From positions 186,001 through 250,000 of the forward strand of contig NZ_JBHSDY010000002.1 of assembly GCF_042651965.1 (NCBI RefSeq): 64,000 bases of DNA. Reading direction: 5' to 3'. Below, piece by piece: positions 44,385-52,832 of the stretch. Origin of the DNA: Castellaniella hirudinis. Lineage in GTDB: Bacteria > Pseudomonadota > Gammaproteobacteria > Burkholderiales > Burkholderiaceae_B. Numbering within the stretch: the first letter of the stretch is position 1; each line of letters starts with the position of its first letter. The notes under the pieces are model-generated. The model searched no databases. It saw nothing but the letters and a program-made list of their open reading frames with translations, and was not told where the DNA came from. Made by a program: the position numbers and the translations under genes.

Positions 44385-44972
44385 GTTCAATGCTCCTGAA
44401 CTCGGGAACCAGGACGGCCCTGGGGCCGCCGCGTCTTGTTTGAGAATTACGCACCCGGATCGCTCACAAAGGAGAGCGCCTGGAATCGGTACGGGTGCTG
44501 GCACCATGATCGACGGATTGAGGGCGTCGAAGACCGATGATGCCGTGCCTATGGGAAGACGGTGCAACCGCCGCAACGCATCAGTATCGGATATGCATGG
44601 GAGTAGACATGACTCGATCCAATGGCAAGTCGGAGCCCCTGGCTTCCGGCCAGAGTTCTTGAAGCATGAACTTGCGTCTTGGTACGTTTCAGAATCAAAA
44701 CGTAGGGACATTGTACGAATCTGAGGCAAGTGTGACTAGTATTGACTTCGATCAAAACCGCGTAATTGACATTATTTAAGGGTATATCCCATGCCGAGTG
44801 CCTGGAATTAAAGGGTTCAGGCGCGGTTTCAAAGACTCACGCCGTGTCCAGGGCAGCCGTCCCGGCCGGCGGCGCCTCCGCGCACGGATGCCGCGCAAGC
44901 CACGTACAATCGTGTCAGTCCTCCCGGCATGCCGGCCTCGTCCGACACGCCGGTCCCGCCCTGCCGCCGCCC
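44385..44972. other. Long intergenic region between the tolC-like and AEC permease genes
   Basis: About 590 bp without a gene I trust, and more AT-rich than its surroundings. The stretch 44690-44790 holds TTGACT/TTGACA-like hexamers and GGGTATATCCC and likely contains promoters for the divergent tolC-like gene, but the boxes cannot be assigned with confidence. TACAAT at 44905-44910 is a possible -10 for the permease gene. Confidence 0.5.
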
Positions 44973-45866
44973 ATGTCCGTCATCCTGCTCATCCTGCCCG
45001 ATTTCCTGCTGATCGCCCTGGGCTGGGTCCTGCTGCACCGCCTGGGATTCGACCGGGCTTTCTTCGCCGGGGCGGAAAAGCTGGTCTATTTCATCCTGTT
45101 CCCCGCCCTGCTGTTCCATTCGATCACCCGCACGCCGTTGGATCTGGGCAACACTACGGTGTTGCTGGCCGCCACGGTCGGCGTGATGCTCGGCGGCATC
45201 GCCCTGGCCTGGCTGGGCCGCCTGGTCGTGCGCCCGGACCCGGCGGCGCACGCCTCGGTCGCCCAGTGCGGCTTTCGCTTCAACACCTATCTGGCCCTGT
45301 CCCTGGCGGGCGGCCTGCCCTGGCCGGGCGCGCAGACGACCATGGCCGTGTTCGTGGGCTTTGCCGTGCCGATCAGCAATATCGGCGCGGTGCACGCCCT
45401 GGCCACCCGGCACGGCGGGGGCGCGCTGCGGGAAATCGTCCGCAACCCCTTCATCCTGGCCACGCTGGCCGCGCTGGCCTGCAATTTCCTGCGCGTGCCC
45501 ATCCCCCACGTCCTGGACGTCGCGCTGGGACGGCTGGGGGCCTGCGCCCTGGCCATCGGCCTGCTGTGCGTGGGCGCCACCCTGTCCCTGCAGGGCGGAC
45601 GCGCCCATGCGCCGCTGATGACCTGGATGGTGACGGCCAAGCTGGTCCTGCTGCCGCCGATTGCGCTGGCGCTGGCCTGGGCGCTGGACCTGTCGGCCGG
45701 CGAGCGGCTGGTGCTGGTCCTGTTCAGCGCCCTGCCCACGGCTTCCTCGGCCCACGTGCTGGCCGCCCGCATGGGCGGCGACGGCCGGCTGGTGGCGGTC
45801 ACCATGTCGATCGGCACGCTGCTGTCGGCCGTGACCCTGCCGCTGTGGCTGGACGCCGTGTCTTGA
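44973..45866 (+). CDS. AEC (auxin efflux carrier) family permease
   Basis: This inner-membrane transporter has 297 residues and about ten hydrophobic helices arranged in two halves, as in AEC/bile-acid-sodium-symporter-like carriers. Recognisable segments are PDFLLIALGWVLLHRLG, EKLVYFILFPALLFHSITR, CGFRFNTYLALSLAGG and the late SALPTASSAHVLAARMGGD. The start at 44973 begins with the first membrane helix. AEC members move malonate, malate or other organic anions; the substrate here is unknown. It ends 20 bp before tsaE. Confidence 0.85.
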   Translation: MSVILLILPDFLLIALGWVLLHRLGFDRAFFAGAEKLVYFILFPALLFHSITRTPLDLGNTTVLLAATVGVMLGGIALAWLGRLVVRPDPAAHASVAQCGFRFNTYLALSLAGGLPWPGAQTTMAVFVGFAVPISNIGAVHALATRHGGGALREIVRNPFILATLAALACNFLRVPIPHVLDVALGRLGACALAIGLLCVGATLSLQGGRAHAPLMTWMVTAKLVLLPPIALALAWALDLSAGERLVLVLFSALPTASSAHVLAARMGGDGRLVAVTMSIGTLLSAVTLPLWLDAVS

Positions 45867-45886
45867 AACCTGGAAGGCTCATCCCG

Positions 45887-46393
45887 ATGACGACCCCGTT
45901 CTCCTCGATTGACTGGTCCCTGCCGGACGAAGACGCCACCGTCGCCCTGGCGCAACGCTTGGCTGAACAGGTCTGCGGCCGGACGCCGGACGGCCCCGCC
46001 GCCGGAGGCCGCATCCATCTGCGCGGCGAGCTGGGCGCGGGCAAAACCAGCCTGGCGCGCGCCCTGCTGCGGGCCGGCGGAGTGACCGGCCGAATCAAGA
46101 GTCCCAGCTACGCGCTCCTTGAAAGCTATAACGTTTCTAACTTATACTTCTATCACTTTGATTTCTATAGATTTAGCGATGCGCATGAATGGCGGGACGC
46201 GGGTTTCGACGAACTGCTGGCCGAAAACGCGGTCGTCCTGATCGAATGGCCCGAGCAAGCCGGCACGCGTCTGCCGCCCCCGGACCTGGACATCCGCCTG
46301 GAATACGCCGGCACCGGTCGACACGCCCGCTTGACCGCCTGCAGTGAAAAAGGACAACAATGGCTGACGCATCTGGACACGCCACGCCGATGA
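45887..46393 (+). CDS. tsaE: tRNA threonylcarbamoyladenosine biosynthesis ATPase TsaE
   Basis: TsaE works with TsaB and TsaD to form t6A at position 37 of ANN-reading tRNAs. The 168-aa protein has a Walker A (GELGAGKTS), the SPSYALLE segment, HFDFYRF and the acidic IEWPEQ motif, all typical. The start at 45887 follows a GGAAGG site. Bases of about 46121-46185 are unusually AT-rich (YNVSNLYFYHFDFYRF coded with TTT/TAT/AAC/TTA codons) in a gene otherwise of high G+C. The 3' end overlaps amiC by 34 bp. Confidence 0.91.
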   Translation: MTTPFSSIDWSLPDEDATVALAQRLAEQVCGRTPDGPAAGGRIHLRGELGAGKTSLARALLRAGGVTGRIKSPSYALLESYNVSNLYFYHFDFYRFSDAHEWRDAGFDELLAENAVVLIEWPEQAGTRLPPPDLDIRLEYAGTGRHARLTACSEKGQQWLTHLDTPRR

Positions 46394-47730
46394 ATACCCC
46401 CGCCGTCCCCCTGCGGCGCAAGATGATCGCGGGCGGCGCCGCCCTGTTGCTGCTGCCTGTCGTGCCGCGCCTGGCGCGGGCCGCCACCATCCTGGCGGTG
46501 CGGACCTGGCCGGCCGACGAATACACGCGCGTGACCCTGGAAATGGACACCGAGCTGAAGGCCGAGCACTTCACGCTCGACAACCCGCATCGCCTGGTGG
46601 TGGACATCGAGGGCCTGCGGCTGAACCCCGCCCTGAACGATCTGGTGTCCAAGATCCGGCCCAACGATCCCTACATCAGCACCGTGCGCGCGGGCCAGAA
46701 CCGCCCCGACGTGGTGCGCCTGGTGTTCGACCTGAAGCAGGACGTGGCGCCGCAGGTCTTCACCCTGAAGCCGATCGGTGAATACAAGTACCGCCTGGTG
46801 CTGGACCTGTACCCGAAGGTCGCGCAGGACCCCTTGATGGCCCTGCTGAAGGACGCGGACAACGACCCGCTGGCCGGCATCCTGGAAAGCCTCGCCCAGA
46901 ACAGCCCCACCGAGGCCCCCATCCCCTCGGTCGAAGGGCAGAAGCTGCCGCCGGTCGTCGCGCGCAAGCAGCCCGACGAGCCCACGCCGCCGCCCCAGCC
47001 GCGCGCAGCGCCCGGCGTGCGCACCGGCCGGCCGATCCTGATCGCGCTGGATCCCGGCCACGGCGGCGAAGACCCGGGCGCCATCGGCAAGCGCGGCACG
47101 CGCGAAAAAGACGTCGTCCTGCAGATCGCGCACCGGCTGAAAAAACTGATCGACGCCCAGCCGAACATGCGCGCCTACCTGACCCGCGACCGCGATTATT
47201 TCGTGCCGCTGAACGTGCGGGTGCAAAAGGCCCGCCGCGTACAGGCGGACCTGTTCATCTCCATCCACGCGGACGCCTGGATCAAGCCCTCCGCACGCGG
47301 CTCATCGGTCTGGGCGCTGTCGCAAAACGGCGCCACCAGTTCCGCCGCCCGCTGGCTGGCGAAAAAGGAAAACGACGCCGACCTGATCGGCGGAGTGAAC
47401 CTGGGCGCGCACAACGCCCAGGTGGCCAAGGTGCTGCTGGACCTGTCCACGGGCGCGCAGATCAACGATTCGATCCGGGTCGGCACCCAGGTCCTGGGCG
47501 AGATCGGCAAGATCAACCAGTTGCACAAGAACCGCATCGAACGCGCCGGTTTCGCCGTGCTGAAGGCGCCGGACATCCCCTCGATCCTGATCGAGACCGC
47601 CTTCATCAGCAACCCCCAGGAAGAACAGCTGCTGCGCACCGCAGCGCACCAGCAGCGCATTGCCAATGCCGTGCTCAGCGGGGTCAAGGATTATTTTTCG
47701 GCGCAGCCCGCGCTGGCGCGGCGAGACTGA
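46360..47730 (+). CDS. amiC: N-acetylmuramoyl-L-alanine amidase AmiC-like
   Basis: This periplasmic cell-wall hydrolase cuts septal peptidoglycan during daughter-cell separation. The 456-aa protein starts at 46360 (AAAGGA six bases before), has a twin-arginine-type signal (LRRKMIAGGAALLLLPVVPRLARA), an AMIN domain (about 40-150) for septal targeting, a proline-rich linker and an Amidase_3 domain (about 225-452). Zinc ligands are visible in DPGHGGEDPG, REKDVVL and SIHADAW, with the catalytic glutamate in IETAFISN. Export through Tat fits AmiC of E. coli. It overlaps tsaE, so both are on one transcript. Confidence 0.91.
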   Translation: MADASGHATPMNTPAVPLRRKMIAGGAALLLLPVVPRLARAATILAVRTWPADEYTRVTLEMDTELKAEHFTLDNPHRLVVDIEGLRLNPALNDLVSKIRPNDPYISTVRAGQNRPDVVRLVFDLKQDVAPQVFTLKPIGEYKYRLVLDLYPKVAQDPLMALLKDADNDPLAGILESLAQNSPTEAPIPSVEGQKLPPVVARKQPDEPTPPPQPRAAPGVRTGRPILIALDPGHGGEDPGAIGKRGTREKDVVLQIAHRLKKLIDAQPNMRAYLTRDRDYFVPLNVRVQKARRVQADLFISIHADAWIKPSARGSSVWALSQNGATSSAARWLAKKENDADLIGGVNLGAHNAQVAKVLLDLSTGAQINDSIRVGTQVLGEIGKINQLHKNRIERAGFAVLKAPDIPSILIETAFISNPQEEQLLRTAAHQQRIANAVLSGVKDYFSAQPALARRD

Positions 47731-47739
47731 GGCGGGTGT

Positions 47740-48384
47740 TCAAGCCTCTCCGGTCTTCTTGCTGCGCAGCAGCTTCCATAGCACGCCACCGACCGCCGGG
47801 ACGGCGGCCGCCCCCACGCCGATCAGCACGATGGTGTTGAGGTGCTCCTTGATGATGGGCACGTTGCCGAAGAAATACCCCAGGGTGATCAGGCCGGCGA
47901 CCCAGATGACGGCGCCCAGGGCGTTGTAGAACTGGAAAGTCAGCCAGCGCATGGCCGCGACCCCGGCCACAAAGGGCGCAAAAGTCCGGAACAGCGGCAA
48001 AAACCGTGACAGCACGATGGTCTTGCCGCCGTGCTTTTCATAGAAGGCGTGGGTTTTGATCAGGGCCTTGCGGTCCAGAAAGCGATAGTCGCGTGAAAAA
48101 ACCTTGGGACCGATGAAACGCCCCACCTGGTAATTGACGGTATTGCCCAGGATCGCGGCCGCGATCAGGATGCCGCCCATCAGGACCGGGTCCAGCAGGC
48201 CGGAGGCGCCAAAGGCCCCGGCGATGAACAACAGCGAATCCCCAGGCAGGAACGGCAGCACGACCAGCCCCGTTTCGCCAAAGATGATGCAGGCCAGAAT
48301 CAGGTAGATCCAGGCGCCGTATTCGGCCACCCAGACGCCCAGGTGCTGGTCGATGTGCAGGATGAGTTGGAACAGTTCAGCCAT
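47740..48384 (-). CDS. DedA family membrane protein
   Basis: This 214-aa inner-membrane protein belongs to the DedA/SNARE-associated family, recently linked to undecaprenyl-phosphate and phospholipid flipping. The family signature is present: FGETGLVVLPFLPGDSLLFIAG, the conserved GNTVNYQVGRFIG, and the acidic/arginine pattern FLPLFRTFAPFVAGVAAM. It converges on amiC and diverges from mutL, 27 bp between the starts. The exact role cannot be set from sequence. Confidence 0.88.
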   Translation of the reverse strand: MAELFQLILHIDQHLGVWVAEYGAWIYLILACIIFGETGLVVLPFLPGDSLLFIAGAFGASGLLDPVLMGGILIAAAILGNTVNYQVGRFIGPKVFSRDYRFLDRKALIKTHAFYEKHGGKTIVLSRFLPLFRTFAPFVAGVAAMRWLTFQFYNALGAVIWVAGLITLGYFFGNVPIIKEHLNTIVLIGVGAAAVPAVGGVLWKLLRSKKTGEA

Positions 48385-48398
48385 TTGGACTTGCTCAC

Positions 48399-48404
48399 TA
48401 TAAT
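48399..48404 (+). promoter_or_regulatory. -10 box directly before mutL
   Basis: A perfect TATAAT ends seven bases before the mutL ATG (48412), so the transcript would start at or beside the A of the ATG. No Shine-Dalgarno sequence fits. The -35 is weak (TTCAGC at the 17-bp spacing). Confidence 0.5.
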
Positions 48405-48411
48405 CGTTTTC

Positions 48412-50361
48412 ATGATACGAACCATTGCCGCCCTGCCCGACGTCCTGATCAGCCAGATTGCTGCGGGCGAAGTCATCGAACGCCCCGCCTCCGTGCTGAA
48501 GGAACTGCTGGAAAACGCCTTGGATGCGGGCGCCCGGGCCGTGGAAATCCGCCTGGACGGCGGCGGCATCCGCCGTATTTTAGTCGCCGACGACGGCCAC
48601 GGGATTCCGCCCGATCAAATGCACCTGGCGCTGCAACAACACGCGACCAGCAAGATCACGTCCCTGGCGGAACTGGAATCGGTCGCCACCATGGGATTCC
48701 GGGGCGAGGCCCTGGCCTCGATCGCCTCGGTCGCCCAGTTGACCCTGACGTCCCGCACCGATGGGGATACGCAGGCCTGGCAGATCACCGCAGGCCAGAC
48801 GGAACCGACCCCGGCGGCGGGGCCCGTGGGCACGCGCGTGGACGTGCGCCAGTTGTTCGATCACATCCCCGCGCGGCGCAAGTTCCTGCGCAGCGATCAG
48901 ACCGAATACGGCCACTGCCTGGGCGCCGTCGAGCGCATCGCGCTGGCGCACCCCCAGGTGGCCCTGCGCCTGTTCCACAACGACAAGCCGCAGCGCAACT
49001 GGCCGGCCACCGACATCCACGGTCGCATCCGCGACGTGCTGGGCGAGGAATTCACGACCCAGAGCCTGCCGGTGTCCGCTGAACAAGGACTGGTCGCACT
49101 GGAAGGCTGCATCACGCGCCCGACCTTCGCCCGCAACCGCGCCGACCGGCAATACCTGTATGTCAACGGCCGCTTCGTGCGCGACCGCACGGTGTCGCAC
49201 GCGGTGCGCCAGGCCTACGCCGATGTGCTGCACGGCGACCGCCAGCCGGCTTTCGTGCTGTTCCTGACGCTGGACCCGGCCGGGGTGGATGTGAACGTGC
49301 ATCCGGCCAAGCACGAGGTGCGCTTTCGCGACAGCGGGGCGGTGCACCGCTATGTCTCCCAGACCCTGGGCGAGGCCCTGGCCGGGCGCGGCGGCGCCGC
49401 CGTGGACGGTCCGGTCGATGCGCCGCCTGCGCCGACGGATGGGGATGGGGATGCGGCTGTCGAACGGGCGCCGGACGAACGGGCGCCGAACGATTCAGCG
49501 CCGCGCACCGCGCCGCCCGCAGCAGATGCGGCCTGGGCGCCTGCCGCGCCCGCCCGGTCCGGCACGACTTTTTCCAGTGCTTCGGGTGCTGCCCGCCCCG
49601 CATCCCCCTACCCCGCCCGGATCCCGGTTCAACAGCGTTTTCCGCTGAACGACCGGATCTCGGCCCAGGACTGGCGCAAGCTGTACCAGCCGCTGGACGG
49701 GGCGGACGCGGCGGACGCGAAGCAAGAAGCCCCTGCTCCGAACCGTGCGACACCGACTGATCCGGCCCGGGAAGACGATCACCCCCTGGGCATGGCCCTG
49801 GGCCAATTGCACGGCATCTACATCCTGGCCCAGAACGCGCGCGGCCTGATTCTGGTGGACATGCACGCCGCGCACGAGCGCGTCGTCTACGAATCGCTGA
49901 AGCTGGCCCTGGATCAGGCGCCCCTGCCGGCGCAGGAACTGCTGGTGCCGGTGGTGTTCACCGCCTCGGAAGTCCAGGTGGCCACCGCCCAGGCGCACCA
50001 GGACACGCTGGATGCCCTGGGCCTGCGGATCCGCGCCACCGGCCCGGCCTCGCTGGCCGTGCGCGCCGTGCCGGCCCTGCTGGCGCGAGGCGACATCGAA
50101 TCCCTGGCGCGCGGCGTGCTGGCCGACGTCGAGCGCATCGGCCATTCGGCCCGGCTGACCGAGCAGCGCAACGAACTGCTGTCCACCATGGCCTGCCACG
50201 GCGCGGTGCGCGCCCACCGGCGGCTGACGATCGACGAGATGAACGCCTTGCTGCGCCAGATGGAACACACCGAACGCGCCGACCAGTGCAACCACGGCCG
50301 TCCGACCTGGTTCCAATGGAGCCTGGGCGATCTGGACAAGCTGTTCATGCGGGGGCAGTAG
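48412..50361 (+). CDS. mutL: DNA mismatch repair protein MutL with endonuclease motifs
   Basis: MutL couples MutS mismatch recognition to strand removal. The 649-aa protein has the GHKL ATPase motifs ELLENALDAGA, DDGHGI and GFRGEAL in its first 350 residues, then a poorly conserved linker (about 350-460), then the dimerisation domain. That domain carries DMHAAHERVVYE at about 483-494, which fits the latent endonuclease motif D-x-HA-x2-E-x4-E, plus ACHGAVRA and CNHGRPT near the end. E. coli MutL lacks these motifs and needs MutH. The miaA GTG follows at once. Confidence 0.93.
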   Translation: MIRTIAALPDVLISQIAAGEVIERPASVLKELLENALDAGARAVEIRLDGGGIRRILVADDGHGIPPDQMHLALQQHATSKITSLAELESVATMGFRGEALASIASVAQLTLTSRTDGDTQAWQITAGQTEPTPAAGPVGTRVDVRQLFDHIPARRKFLRSDQTEYGHCLGAVERIALAHPQVALRLFHNDKPQRNWPATDIHGRIRDVLGEEFTTQSLPVSAEQGLVALEGCITRPTFARNRADRQYLYVNGRFVRDRTVSHAVRQAYADVLHGDRQPAFVLFLTLDPAGVDVNVHPAKHEVRFRDSGAVHRYVSQTLGEALAGRGGAAVDGPVDAPPAPTDGDGDAAVERAPDERAPNDSAPRTAPPAADAAWAPAAPARSGTTFSSASGAARPASPYPARIPVQQRFPLNDRISAQDWRKLYQPLDGADAADAKQEAPAPNRATPTDPAREDDHPLGMALGQLHGIYILAQNARGLILVDMHAAHERVVYESLKLALDQAPLPAQELLVPVVFTASEVQVATAQAHQDTLDALGLRIRATGPASLAVRAVPALLARGDIESLARGVLADVERIGHSARLTEQRNELLSTMACHGAVRAHRRLTIDEMNALLRQMEHTERADQCNHGRPTWFQWSLGDLDKLFMRGQ

Positions 50362-51297
50362 GTGCCCCCTGTCCTGATCTGCCTGGCCGGTCCGACGGCC
50401 TCCGGCAAGTCCGCCGCCGCCCTGGCCCTGGCCGAACGCCGGCCCATCGAACTCATCGTGATGGACTCGGCGACGATCTATCGCGGCATGGACATCGGCA
50501 CGGCCAAGCCCACGGCCGAGGAACAGGCGCGGGTGCCGCACCACCTGCTGGACATCCGCGACCCGGTGCAAGCCTATTCCGCCGCCGAATTCGCCCGGGA
50601 CGCCGCCGCGCTGGCGCAAGACATCCGCGCGCGCGGCCGCATCCCCCTGCTATGCGGCGGCACCATGCTGTACTACAAGGCCCTGCGCGAAGGCTTGAAC
50701 GACCTGCCCGAGGCCGACCCGGCCATCCGCCGCCGACTGGACGAAGAAGCGCTCGAACGCGGCTGGCCCGCCCTGCACGCCGAGCTGGCGGGCGTAGACC
50801 CCGTCACGGCCGCCCGGCTGGCGCCCAATGACAGCCAGCGCCTGCAACGCGCGCTGGAGGTCTGGCGCGGCAGCGGCCGGACCCTGAGCGACTGGCTGAC
50901 CGAACCGCCGCGCCCCGCCCTGCCCGGCTGGCGCTTCGAAACCATCAGCCTGGAACCTTCCGACCGATCCGTCCTGCACGCGCGCATCGCACAGCGCTAC
51001 CAGGCCATGATAGTCGCGGGCCTGCTGGACGAAGTCCGCGCCCTGCGCACGCGCCCGGACCTGCATCCGGGCCTGCCCTCGATCCGCTGCGTGGGCTACC
51101 GCCAGCTCTGGGACCACCTGGACGGTCGCGCAAGCCTGGACGAAGCGGTCGAACAGGCCATCGCCGCCACCCGCCAACTGGCCAAACGGCAGATCACCTG
51201 GCTGCGCTCGCTGCCGGAACGCAAGACCGTTGATTGCCTGTCGGATCGGGCGGCGGCTGAAGTCGCACGGCACTGCGCCCGGATACTGGGCGACTGA
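50362..51297 (+). CDS. miaA: tRNA dimethylallyltransferase MiaA
   Basis: MiaA adds the dimethylallyl group to A37 of tRNAs that read UNN codons. The 311-aa protein starts with a GTG immediately after the mutL stop codon, so the two are translationally coupled. It shows the P-loop GPTASGKS, DSATIYRGMDIGTAKP, HHLLDIRDP and GLPSIRCVGYRQLWDHL. The length is normal. The mutL-miaA pairing is common in proteobacteria. Confidence 0.93.
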   Translation: MPPVLICLAGPTASGKSAAALALAERRPIELIVMDSATIYRGMDIGTAKPTAEEQARVPHHLLDIRDPVQAYSAAEFARDAAALAQDIRARGRIPLLCGGTMLYYKALREGLNDLPEADPAIRRRLDEEALERGWPALHAELAGVDPVTAARLAPNDSQRLQRALEVWRGSGRTLSDWLTEPPRPALPGWRFETISLEPSDRSVLHARIAQRYQAMIVAGLLDEVRALRTRPDLHPGLPSIRCVGYRQLWDHLDGRASLDEAVEQAIAATRQLAKRQITWLRSLPERKTVDCLSDRAAAEVARHCARILGD

Positions 51298-51331
51298 TCG
51301 CCGGGCGACTGATCAAGTGAGACTGATCAGT
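51288..51331. repeat. Short direct and inverted repeat at the miaA/nfeD junction
   Basis: GGGCGACTGATC occurs at 51288-51299 and again at 51303-51314, and GACTGATCAG follows at 51321. The last two form an 8-bp dyad (ACTGATCA 51308-51315, TGATCAGT 51324-51331) between two convergent stop codons, so it may act as a bidirectional terminator. Confidence 0.5.
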
Positions 51332-51815
51332 TGCTTGTCGGCTCAACCAGGAACTTGCCGTCCTGGTAAGCCAGAATCACCACGAACTGGCCTTCCTTCA
51401 AGGGATGCCGGGAAATGACCCCATAGGTCGTATCCTCCAGCCGGATCCTGCCGAGACAGCCGGGCTGCGATGCTTGATGCGCATCTGCAAACACCTGAAC
51501 AACCTGAACGTGTCGCCCTGCGTACTGCGAGAGACCGGCATTCAGTGCGGAGGGAGCCGCTTGCCGCGCACGATTCTGCAGATAGATGCCGGCCAGCACC
51601 CAGCCGAACAGGGCGACCACGAAAATAATGATCTGGACCGCCAGCGGAACACCGGGAAGGTCGGCGAATGCAACGACGGAAACGCCGGTTGTGATCAGCC
51701 CGCCGCCGACCCAGAACAAATAGACCCCGGGGACGATGAGCTCGAGGCCCATGACAATCACGCCCAGGATCAGCCAGATCCACGGATTGTTGAAAATCAC
51801 GTTCAAGAATTCCAT
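51327..51815 (-). CDS. NfeD-like membrane protein
   Basis: This is a small inner-membrane partner of SPFH proteins. The 162-aa sequence has two or three hydrophobic helices in the first 80 residues (IWLILGVIVMGLELIVPGVYLFWVGGGLITTG) and then a soluble OB-fold NfeD domain (GRIRLEDTTYGVISRHPLKEGQFVVILAYQDGKFLVEP). This is the short NfeD1b type, without the serine-protease part. It lies 18 bp after the SPFH gene in the same direction, the usual pairing, and probably helps membrane-domain organisation. Confidence 0.87.
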   Translation of the reverse strand: MEFLNVIFNNPWIWLILGVIVMGLELIVPGVYLFWVGGGLITTGVSVVAFADLPGVPLAVQIIIFVVALFGWVLAGIYLQNRARQAAPSALNAGLSQYAGRHVQVVQVFADAHQASQPGCLGRIRLEDTTYGVISRHPLKEGQFVVILAYQDGKFLVEPTSN

Positions 51816-51833
51816 GAATCTGATTCCGTCCGC

Positions 51834-52745
51834 TTATTTTCCGGCGGTCTTCAGCATTTCCGCCACCCCGGCAATGGCGCCCGTGACACCGCCGGCCTCC
51901 AGGGGCATGAGCACCAGCTTGCTATTGGGCGAAGAGCCGATCTCCTGGAGGGCGGCCACATATTTCTGGCCCAGGAAATAGTTGATGGCCTGCTGATTGC
52001 CTTCTTGCAAGGCTTTCGAGACGACTTCGGTTGCCCGGGCTTCGGCCTCGGCCTCGCGCTCACGGGCCTCGGCATTGAGCACGGCGGCCTCTTTCTCGCC
52101 CTCGGCGCGCAGCACGGCGGCTTGCTTTTCACCCTCGGCCTTCAGCACCTCGGCCTCTTTGCGGCCATTGGCTTCCGTCACCAGGGCGCGGCGCTTGCGC
52201 TCGGCCGTCATCTGCAAATTCATGGCTTCCTGCAACTCGGACGACATGCTCAGATCGCGGATTTCGATGCGGGTGATCTTCACCCCCCACGGCGCGGTCG
52301 CTTCGTCCACGGCTTCCAGCAGCCTGGCATTGATCATTTCACGATTGCTGAGCATGTCATCGAGCTGCATCGAGCCCAGGACGGAGCGCAGGTTGGTCGT
52401 CGTCAGATTGACGATGGCGGTGGTCAGGTTGTCGATCTGGTAGGCCGCTTTCGCAACTTCGTCGATTCGATAGAACACGACCCCGTCAGCCGTCACGGCG
52501 ACGTTGTCCTTCGAGATGACGCTTTGAGAAGGCACGTCCAGCACGGATTCCATGACGGTCAGCCTTTTGCCGATCACGTCGATGAACGGCACGATCAGGC
52601 CCAGGCCGGGATCCAGGGTCCGGGTGTAGCGGCCGAAACGCTCGACCGTCCATTTCTGCCCCTGGGGAACGACCTTGATACCGGCGGAAAACGTCGCCAT
52701 GACCACGATGGCCAGGACGACGAGAAAAATAAGGGAACCGCTCAT
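51834..52745 (-). CDS. qmcA: SPFH/Band 7 (stomatin-like) membrane protein, QmcA type
   Basis: The 303-aa protein has one N-terminal membrane anchor (SLIFLVVLAIVVMATFSAGI) and the Band 7 domain (VVPQGQKWTVERFGRYTRTLDPGLGLIVPFIDVIG), followed by a long Glu/Ala-rich coiled coil (about 195-265) that lets it oligomerise. The ATG at 52745 is chosen over a TTG four codons upstream. It likely forms membrane microdomains with the NfeD partner. The family is linked to protease control and membrane integrity; the client here is unknown. Confidence 0.88.
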   Translation of the reverse strand: MSGSLIFLVVLAIVVMATFSAGIKVVPQGQKWTVERFGRYTRTLDPGLGLIVPFIDVIGKRLTVMESVLDVPSQSVISKDNVAVTADGVVFYRIDEVAKAAYQIDNLTTAIVNLTTTNLRSVLGSMQLDDMLSNREMINARLLEAVDEATAPWGVKITRIEIRDLSMSSELQEAMNLQMTAERKRRALVTEANGRKEAEVLKAEGEKQAAVLRAEGEKEAAVLNAEAREREAEAEARATEVVSKALQEGNQQAINYFLGQKYVAALQEIGSSPNSKLVLMPLEAGGVTGAIAGVAEMLKTAGK

Positions 52746-52832
52746 GGATGACTCCAAAGTTCAAAACGACACGCCGGGATACGGCAGTGCAGTAAACGGC
52801 GGTGCAGATGACCGCCGTCCAGCGACGTCCTG

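Noticed and set aside
44385..44729. N-terminal extension of the TolC-like protein
   Set aside because: The open frame continues upstream, but a strong AGGAG site and signal peptide set the start at 44384.
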